From NCBI GenBank assembly GCA_014359855.1, contig JACIYQ010000032.1:1-7481 (forward strand): a DNA stretch of 7,481 nt. Direction: 5' to 3'. Of this stretch, positions 1-4,800 are shown in pieces (position 1 is the first letter of the stretch; each line of letters opens with the position of its first letter). Source of the DNA: Parvibaculum sp. GTDB lineage: Bacteria; Pseudomonadota; Alphaproteobacteria; Parvibaculales; Parvibaculaceae. The notes below the pieces were generated by a model that did not search any database, was not told the DNA's origin, and saw nothing but the letters and a program-made list of their open reading frames with translations. Both the position numbers and the translations under genes were made by a program.

Positions 1-2
1 AG

Positions 3-27
3 GGAACCCTCGGAAAACAAAAGAGTT
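3..27 (+). promoter_or_regulatory. EcfG/RpoE2-type general stress promoter upstream of nepR
   Basis: The -35 element GGAAC lies at 3-7, followed by 16 bases and AGTT at 24-27. This is 8 of 9 matches to the alphaproteobacterial EcfG consensus GGAAC-N16-CGTT, and it also fits GGAAC-N18-TT. It lies in an AT-rich stretch and would start transcription near position 34, about 80 nt before nepR. Autoregulation of nepR by EcfG is the family norm, which supports the call. Confidence 0.72.
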
Positions 28-112
28 TCATCCCTTATTGAAATATTTTCCTCGCCTTCAGCATTGCGCATCGCGAACTTGTTGAAGTCGACGCCAATGG
101 CGCGGTGAAAAA

Positions 113-325
113 GTGGCGAACGACAAGGATATGCAGAGTCAGCTAGAAAAAGATGGCAAATCTGCGAACACGCGGGACAAGCTTGAACAGAACGTTCGGC
201 GCGAAGCGCTGGGAACGGGGTTGCGCCGCGCCTATCAAAAAGTTCTGAACGAGCCCGTTCCCGACGAATTTTCCGCACTTCTGAGCCGTCTGTCCGACGC
301 CGAGGGAGACAATGGCGACGATTAG
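113..325 (+). CDS. nepR: NepR-family anti-sigma factor
   Basis: This small soluble protein of 70 residues is the anti-sigma factor of the alphaproteobacterial general stress response. NepR binds the EcfG sigma factor; under stress, phosphorylated PhyR captures NepR through its sigma-like domain and frees the sigma factor. The family core is clear at residues 33-63: a helix with GLRRAYQKVLNEPVPDEF followed by LLSRL, matching the conserved LR-x-x-Y-x-x-V-x-x-EPVP-x-x-F-x-x-LL pattern. The N-terminal 30 residues are polar and variable, as usual. The start is a GTG at 113 with a weak GGTGA four bases upstream. An ATG at 131 is the alternative, but its purine stretch abuts the codon. An EcfG-type promoter precedes the gene. 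The expected downstream partner ecfG is missing and a sensor kinase follows 72 bp later, probably in the same operon. Identity is secure; the exact start is not. Confidence 0.93.
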   Translation: MANDKDMQSQLEKDGKSANTRDKLEQNVRREALGTGLRRAYQKVLNEPVPDEFSALLSRLSDAEGDNGDD

Positions 326-397
326 ACCGCGGCGGGGCCGGCCTTAGGCAAAGGGAAAACCTGTCGGGATAGGCGAGGCCAGATCAGGGGCTGATGG

Positions 398-2161
398 TTG
401 GTAGCGGAATCCAAACCTCGAAGAAGCTGGCTAGGCCGGATCGGCATATCGCAGGATCTCCCGCCGGGATTGCGATCGCGCATCGCGTTGCGGGTTGCCG
501 CGGCGCTGCTCCCTCTTTGCCTCGCGGCCGGGGTCGCGCAATACGTCAACACAGTTCACAACCGGGAGCTTCGCGAGCGAGCGCTCATCGCGCGGGGAGA
601 GGCCGCCATTGCCCACCAGAGCACCGCGCTTCAGGAGCTGCGTATTCTGCTCGAAACGATTTCCGCCCTGCCACTCGGCGACCATGCCGGCGGCGAAGTC
701 TGCAGCGATGCGTTCCGCCGCATCATCCTGCAAAACAAGGATGTCTCCTCTCTCCATCTGGTTGGGGTCGATGGAAAGACCTTGTGTAGGGCGCCGGCGA
801 TGGCCACAGGCGATGAAGAGGTGCCCCTCCCAGAATGGGTGGGCAACGCCGTTCAGTCGCAACAGTTTTCCATATGGATGCAGAGAAGCGACGATGCCGG
901 CTCAGAAGGACAAGGTTCCGCGAACGCGAGGCTTGTCGCCACCCTCCCGATCTACGGTCCCGACCGGCAGACGACGGGCATTCTCGCTGCAACGGTGCCC
1001 TTCTCATCTCTCACACTCACCATGCAGGAAGTGGAACTCCCGGATGCGGCCGCGCTCGCACTGCTCGATGCGAAGTGGAACGTTCTCGCTCAGCGCACCA
1101 GAGGCAGGCAGGTCGACGGATGGCTGCCCGCATCCTTCGCCGCCGCGGCCGGACCGGAAATCATGTCCGGCACTTTCTCTCAGCAAGGCCGGGACGGCCT
1201 CGCTCGCAACTATGTGGTCGCCGCGCTCCCTGGCAATGTCTTCGGTCTCTATGCTCAGAACCCGGAGGAGCTTTCCGTGGCGGTGCGCGCGGTTCTCTAT
1301 TTCGCCATCGCCTTCCCCCTGCTTGTCTTGATTGCCGCCAGTGCATTTGCCGGGCGGGCCACCGGGCAAATCGTCATCGAGCCCCTCAACAAGGTACGGT
1401 TCGCGATCCGCCGCTATATCGCGGGCGATGACGGTGCGCGCGTGGAGTATGACCCGCAAGCGACGGAGGAAGTTCAAGCGGTCGCGACGAAATTCAACAC
1501 CATGGCCGACAATATCCAGGTTCGCGACGAAGCGCTTCGCGCGGCGCTCGACCACCAGAAGGCACTGGTACGCGAGGTAAATCACCGTGTGCGCAACAAT
1601 CTTCAGGTGATGAACAGCCTTCTCAACCTGCAAAGCCGCCGCGCCAAGACACCAGACCAGGCGGCGATCTTCCTCGATGTCCAAAGGCGGCTCAACGCGC
1701 TCGGCACCGTTCACGCCGCGCTTTACCAGGCCAACGACTTTCGCGCCGTCGACCTCGGTGTGCTGCTGAAGGATCTCTGCCTTTCGACCGAGCGTCACCT
1801 GTCCACCGAGTGGGGGCGTCCGGTTCTGTCGATGCGGTGCCCGGAACCCATCTATGGTGTTCCAGACGCTGCCCTCACGCTCGCTTTCCTTGTCACTGAA
1901 CTCATTGCGGAAGCGACGGTGCGTCTGTCACCGGAAGGCCATCCGGCAACCCAGATTGATTTCGAACTCACGGAGCGCCCCGGGCGGGGTTCCACGCTTA
2001 TCATGAAGGTCGACCAGCCGGTGCTCGAAGGATTGATGGAGAGTCGACCGGACGAGGGCCACATCAATCTTTTTCGGGGGCTGGTCCGGCAATTGCGCGC
2101 GCATATGGACGTCGACGAGCCGGGCTGCGTGGTGACGGTCGATCTCCCCCCGCTCATCTGA
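398..2161 (+). CDS. Membrane sensor histidine kinase, HisKA_2/HWE type, with degenerate ATPase domain
   Basis: This 587-residue protein is probably a sensor of the PhyR-NepR-EcfG stress pathway. Layout: a short cytoplasmic tail, TM1 at about 31-50, a periplasmic Cache-like sensor at about 51-296, TM2 at about 297-318, HAMP at about 319-375, a HisKA_2 dimerisation domain, and a C-terminal ATPase-like domain at about 470-587. The H-box reads EVNHRVRNNLQVMNSLLNLQ with phospho-acceptor His396. The ATPase region is eroded: the N-box, normally ELVTNA, reads ELIAEA with Glu505 in place of the Mg-ATP-binding Asn, and I find no DxGxG or GxGLxLV box. C102 and C130 could form a periplasmic disulfide. 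The start is TTG at 398, chosen because AGGGG lies seven bases upstream and no ATG follows early in the frame. Its place next to nepR recalls RsiC of Sinorhizobium and PhyP of Sphingomonas, kinase-like regulators of PhyR. Loss of autokinase activity is inference. Confidence 0.88.
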   Translation: MVAESKPRRSWLGRIGISQDLPPGLRSRIALRVAAALLPLCLAAGVAQYVNTVHNRELRERALIARGEAAIAHQSTALQELRILLETISALPLGDHAGGEVCSDAFRRIILQNKDVSSLHLVGVDGKTLCRAPAMATGDEEVPLPEWVGNAVQSQQFSIWMQRSDDAGSEGQGSANARLVATLPIYGPDRQTTGILAATVPFSSLTLTMQEVELPDAAALALLDAKWNVLAQRTRGRQVDGWLPASFAAAAGPEIMSGTFSQQGRDGLARNYVVAALPGNVFGLYAQNPEELSVAVRAVLYFAIAFPLLVLIAASAFAGRATGQIVIEPLNKVRFAIRRYIAGDDGARVEYDPQATEEVQAVATKFNTMADNIQVRDEALRAALDHQKALVREVNHRVRNNLQVMNSLLNLQSRRAKTPDQAAIFLDVQRRLNALGTVHAALYQANDFRAVDLGVLLKDLCLSTERHLSTEWGRPVLSMRCPEPIYGVPDAALTLAFLVTELIAEATVRLSPEGHPATQIDFELTERPGRGSTLIMKVDQPVLEGLMESRPDEGHINLFRGLVRQLRAHMDVDEPGCVVTVDLPPLI

Positions 2162-2193
2162 GCAAAAATTTTCCATCTATTTTCATTTGCCCG

Positions 2194-2218
2194 GGAACCA
2201 TCCCAGATAGTGGACGTT
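2194..2218 (+). promoter_or_regulatory. Perfect EcfG-type promoter with no protein gene downstream
   Basis: GGAAC at 2194-2198, 16 bases, then CGTT at 2215-2218: 9 of 9 matches to the EcfG consensus with exact spacing. It starts 33 bases after the kinase stop codon and points rightward into a region whose next protein gene lies on the opposite strand. Transcription would begin near 2224-2227. Confidence 0.8.
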
Positions 2219-2224
2219 ATCTCC

Positions 2225-2330
2225 CTGCTATTGCGAGGTTAGTCTCCCGAGAGACGGCAAAATCCTTGCAGGCCCCCCGGTCCGGTATCATCCCCGCCCC
2301 CCAAGCCCCACTGGACCGGGGGCATTTTTC
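2225..2330 (+). ncRNA. Candidate stress-induced small RNA with C-rich terminator loop
   Basis: No protein gene fits this stretch, but it has a complete transcription unit. It follows a perfect EcfG promoter and contains two structured modules. Module 1: TGCGAGG (2232-2238) pairs with CCTTGCA (2264-2270) with one G-U pair and encloses a hairpin GTCTC-CCGA-GAGAC (2242-2255). Module 2: CCCCCGGTCC (2274-2283) pairs with GGACCGGGGG (2313-2322), extended inward by three further pairs, and ends in ATTTTTC (2324-2330). Its 23-nt loop (2287-2309) holds three C-runs, CCCC, CCCCCC and CCCC, which could pair with Shine-Dalgarno sequences. The design resembles GsrN, the sigma-T-dependent sRNA of Caulobacter with a C-rich loop, but homology is not shown. 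The start is estimated from the promoter. A plain terminator for the upstream operon is the alternative, but that would not explain the promoter or module 1. Confidence 0.66.
2274..2330 (+). terminator. Rho-independent terminator of the candidate sRNA, possibly also of the nepR-kinase operon
   Basis: A perfect 10-bp GC-rich stem (2274-2283 with 2313-2322), lengthened by G-U, G-C and U-A pairs at the loop side, is followed by ATTTTTC. The loop is unusually long for a terminator (23 nt) and C-rich. No other terminator lies between the kinase stop and this point. Confidence 0.75.
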
Positions 2331-2382
2331 TCCCCGATCCCAGCCACGTTCCTGACCGCCATATGCGGAGGCGCGGACACGC

Positions 2383-2409
2383 AAAAAGCCCGGCCGGTTT
2401 CCCGGCCGG
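2383..2409 (-). terminator. Rho-independent terminator of the PRC-barrel gene
   Basis: On the minus strand CCGGCCGG (2409-2402) and CCGGCCGG (2397-2390) form an 8-bp all-GC stem capped by a GAAA tetraloop, followed by GC and five T (2387-2383). It lies 26 bases after the stop codon of the PRC-barrel gene and converges on the terminator of the sRNA candidate, with about 50 featureless bases between them. Confidence 0.88.
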
Positions 2410-2434
2410 ACCTTCTGCGGCACGTAATCGGTGC

Positions 2435-3241
2435 CTACATTTCACCCGCCTTGGGCGCCTCTTCTTCGCTGTAGAAGAAGGCCGGCTGCTGCCTGAGCTC
2501 ATCCAGCGTCATGGCGAGTTTCACCGGTTCCTCGGCACGCGCAGCGGTCAGCTGCTCGAACTCGACGACCGTGCGATTGCCGCCCACTCCGAGTGTGCTG
2601 CCATATTCGATGACCGCATATTTGGCAGTGCCGTTTCGATCGAGGAGAATGTCGGAAATCTCGCCTGTTCCGTCTTTTTCCGTCGCCAGCGCAACTTCGC
2701 GACCGATGTAGGAACTGGCAAGTTCGCCGCCGGTTTTCTCAAGCGGCGCCTTGTCGAATTCGGTCGCGTTTTCGAGTGCCTCGCCGGTCATGCCGATACG
2801 GACCATACGGTCGCCATTCTCATCGCGCGTAACCGACGCGCCTTCGAAATCGATCGCAACCATCTTGCCGCCAAAACCGAACATGACACCGTCGGCGATG
2901 ATGACCTGCTTCACCGCGTCGTTTTCATCAAAGACCAGGTCGTCCACCACGCCAAGTTTTTTGCCGTCGGGACCGACAACATCGGCGCCAATGACCTTGC
3001 CCGCCGCACTAGCCGTCCCCGACAGAATGGCGGCATTGCCGCGCGTCGTCAGCACATCCGAACCGGCTTCTTGCCGCGCGGCACTCGGCATTTCGCCTGG
3101 CGTCTCCATTCCGGGCCGGCTTTGCTGCTGCGCAGGTGCTACTTCCATGGGTGCGTTTTTCGCATCCTCAGGTGCTGCATGACCCGCCGAAGCGAGTGCC
3201 ACGGAGGCCACAAGCGCAGTCGTCGTGAGGAGCTTTTTCAT
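2435..3241 (-). CDS. Secreted protein with two PRC-barrel domains, general stress regulon member
   Basis: This 268-residue exported protein starts with a typical signal peptide (MKKLLTTTALVASVALASAG, cleavage near AHA-AP at residue 22 or 23). A low-complexity Pro/Gln/Glu linker runs to about residue 75. Two PRC-barrel-like repeats follow, at about 80-160 (IGADVVGPDGKKLGVVDDLVF) and 175-255 (IGREVALATEKDGTGEISDIL). Each has the family's G-x-x-x-G-x-x-x-D pattern, followed by a G-rich strand (FGFGGKMVAI and LGVGGNRTVV). The tail is acidic. PRC barrels are beta-barrel folds found in ribosome maturation factor RimM and photosynthetic reaction centre subunit H; the role of secreted tandem copies is unknown. 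The start at 3241 was chosen over a GTG at 3265 because it gives a clean signal peptide and has GGAGAAAGG upstream. A perfect EcfG promoter sits about 60 bp upstream, so induction by general stress is likely. Confidence 0.88.
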   Translation of the reverse strand: MKKLLTTTALVASVALASAGHAAPEDAKNAPMEVAPAQQQSRPGMETPGEMPSAARQEAGSDVLTTRGNAAILSGTASAAGKVIGADVVGPDGKKLGVVDDLVFDENDAVKQVIIADGVMFGFGGKMVAIDFEGASVTRDENGDRMVRIGMTGEALENATEFDKAPLEKTGGELASSYIGREVALATEKDGTGEISDILLDRNGTAKYAVIEYGSTLGVGGNRTVVEFEQLTAARAEEPVKLAMTLDELRQQPAFFYSEEEAPKAGEM

Positions 3242-3299
3242 GAAGTTTCGCCTTTCTCCAATCACACCGCACCGAGAAGGGCGCGGTTACTGACCAGAG

Positions 3300-3324
3300 A
3301 ACGGCTCGCACGAAGCCGAGTTCC
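3300..3324 (-). promoter_or_regulatory. Perfect EcfG-type promoter of the PRC-barrel gene
   Basis: On the minus strand GGAAC (3324-3320) is followed by 16 bases and CGTT (3303-3300), matching the EcfG consensus at all 9 positions with exact spacing. The predicted start lies near 3293, giving a leader of about 50 nt before the ATG at 3241. Confidence 0.85.
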
Positions 3325-3450
3325 AAAATCTTATTTCCGCTGCATTGATGCCGGATTTGCCCCGAGTGGCTGTCAATGCCGCTTTGGCCGGGTTCGGGTT
3401 CCCCCTTTGCTATAGGCTTTCTGCAAGAGAGCAATTTCGGGAGATATGGC

Positions 3451-4680
3451 ATGTCGGCACGTTCGAAGAAGATTTCCTTCACCGGCGCCCAAGGTGACGA
3501 GCTCGCGGCCCTTCTTGATCTGCCGGCGGGCCCCGTACGTGCCTATGCGGTCTTCGCGCACTGTTTCACCTGCTCGAAGGACGTTTTCGCGGCCGCCCGC
3601 ATCTCGGGGGCGCTGGCGGAGCTCGGCATCGGCGTGCTCCGATTCGATTTTACCGGCCTCGGCATGAGTGGCGGCGAATTCGCAAACACCAACTTCTCAT
3701 CGAATGTTGGAGACCTTCTGTGTGCGGTCGGCTTCATGCGCCAGAATCTCCAGGCACCGAAGATCCTCATCGGTCACAGCCTCGGGGGTGCGGCGATCCT
3801 CGCTGCGGCAGGCGAGATTCCGGAAGCCAGGGCCGTCGCGACAATCGGCGCGCCGGCAGATGCACGGCACGTCATACGAAGCTTTCAGGCCGACCTCACA
3901 CGGATCGAAGAGGACGGTGAGGCGGAGGTGGAGCTTGCCGGGCGGCGCTTTCAAATCCGGAAACAGTTCATCGACGACCTCGACGAGCACGATCTGGGCG
4001 GACGTATAAGCGGTCTCAGAAAACCTCTCCTCATATTCCACGCGCCGCGCGACGAAGTCGTCGGCATCGAGAATGCCGGAAAGATTTTCGACGCCGCAAG
4101 GCATCCCAAGAGTTTTATCTCGCTCGACGACGCGGATCACCTCCTGACGCGGCGGCGCGATGCGCTCTATGTGGCGGAAGTCCTCGCCGCATGGGCTGGC
4201 CGCTATATCGCACGCGAGGCGGAGGTGCGGGACGAGGGAGCGGACGACGTCGTGATCGTTTCGGAGACGGGGCTTGGAAAATTCCAGCAGCGCGTGACCG
4301 TCGGGCCGCACAGGTTGACGGCCGACGAACCCGAGGCACATGGCGGCCTCAACTCCGGGCCAACGCCCTACGATTTCCTTTCCATCGCGCTCGGTGCCTG
4401 CACCTCCATGACGCTGCGCATGTATGCCGACCGCAAAGAGCTGGAGCTTGGAGCCATCTCCGTCACCGTCGACCATAAAAGGGTGCACGCCCGCGACTGC
4501 GCCGAATGCGCGGAGGGGCGCGATGGCTATGTCGATCGCTTCGAAAGGACCATCCGGATTGCGGGCGGTCTCGCCCCCTCGCTATCCGAGAAAGTGGCCG
4601 AAATCGCAGGCAAATGCCCGGTTCACCGGACCCTCGAAGCGGGCTCCGTCGTGGTCACGAAGATTGCGGGCGAAAATTGA
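3451..4680 (+). CDS. Alpha/beta hydrolase-OsmC fusion protein
   Basis: This 409-residue, probably cytoplasmic, protein has two fused enzymes. Residues 1 to about 250 form an alpha/beta hydrolase: oxyanion region HCFTCSKD, nucleophile elbow GHSLGG with Ser110, and likely partners Asp201 (in HAPRDEVV) and His230 (in DDADHLL). Residues about 270-409 form an OsmC/Ohr-type domain with the two redox cysteines Cys317 (GACTSM) and Cys389 (GKCPVH), the pair that reduces organic hydroperoxides in that family. A CAEC motif lies between them, in the stretch around DCAECAEGRDG. The fusion is known as a family in proteobacteria, but its substrate is not established; a hydrolase feeding or clearing oxidised lipids or esters is only a guess. 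The start at 3451 has GGGAGA about six bases upstream; an in-frame start at 3376 adds a segment without family resemblance. It is divergent from the PRC-barrel gene; I see no convincing promoter of its own. Confidence 0.92.
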   Translation: MSARSKKISFTGAQGDELAALLDLPAGPVRAYAVFAHCFTCSKDVFAAARISGALAELGIGVLRFDFTGLGMSGGEFANTNFSSNVGDLLCAVGFMRQNLQAPKILIGHSLGGAAILAAAGEIPEARAVATIGAPADARHVIRSFQADLTRIEEDGEAEVELAGRRFQIRKQFIDDLDEHDLGGRISGLRKPLLIFHAPRDEVVGIENAGKIFDAARHPKSFISLDDADHLLTRRRDALYVAEVLAAWAGRYIAREAEVRDEGADDVVIVSETGLGKFQQRVTVGPHRLTADEPEAHGGLNSGPTPYDFLSIALGACTSMTLRMYADRKELELGAISVTVDHKRVHARDCAECAEGRDGYVDRFERTIRIAGGLAPSLSEKVAEIAGKCPVHRTLEAGSVVVTKIAGEN

Positions 4681-4716
4681 CCTCGGCCATGATAAAACCC
4701 TCGTTTCTGATAACAA

Positions 4717-4737
4717 AAATGAGAATCAATATCATTT
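4717..4737. promoter_or_regulatory. Iron-responsive operator (Fur-like / IRO box)
   Basis: AAATGA (4717-4722) and TCATTT (4732-4737) form an inverted repeat around nine bases. The core TGAGAATCAATATCA (4720-4734) matches the 7-1-7 Fur consensus TGATAATCATTATCA at 13 of 15 positions. It equally fits TGA-N9-TCA, the IRO box bound by RirA in rhizobia, so the regulator could be Fur or RirA. It overlaps the -35 element of the receptor gene, as expected for iron-dependent repression. Confidence 0.78.
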
Positions 4738-4763
4738 ACAGGCCTTTTTGAACTTTGTATGAC
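4735..4763 (+). promoter_or_regulatory. Sigma-70-type promoter of the TonB-dependent receptor
   Basis: TTTACA (4735-4740, 5 of 6 to TTGACA), a 17-base spacer, and TATGAC (4758-4763, 4 of 6 to TATAAT). Transcription would begin near 4770, downstream of the ATG at 4759, which supports translation from 4801. The iron operator overlaps the -35 hexamer. Confidence 0.6.
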
Positions 4764-4800
4764 ACCCCCCGCGCGCCGTTGCGCCAGACAAGGGGGATGC

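Noticed and set aside
1..71. An open frame on the minus strand from an ATG at 71 running off the left edge
   Set aside because: Only 23 codons, in AT-rich sequence that overlaps the EcfG promoter of nepR, with no recognisable protein family. It is probably intergenic between nepR and a gene to the left.
326..397. Possible remnant of a deleted ecfG between nepR and the kinase
   Set aside because: I read the 72 bases in the forward frames and saw no sigma-factor-like residues; too short to support a pseudogene call.
1004..1798. A 264-codon open frame on the minus strand
   Set aside because: It is antisense to the kinase, whose TM2, HAMP and H-box are encoded in this stretch; no domain is seen in the minus frame.
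2268..2353. Possible small peptide encoded inside the sRNA candidate (TTG-started frame)
   Set aside because: No ribosome binding site, rare start codon, and the frame runs through the terminator stem and T-run.
2363..3415. A 350-codon open frame on the plus strand
   Set aside because: It is a shadow of the PRC-barrel gene on the other strand, runs through that gene's terminator and promoter, has no family signature and is rich in Arg and His, as is typical for antisense frames of GC-rich genes.
3384..3415. TTGGCC and CTATAG as a promoter for the hydrolase-OsmC gene
   Set aside because: The spacer is 20 bases and both hexamers are weak, so it is not reported as a feature.
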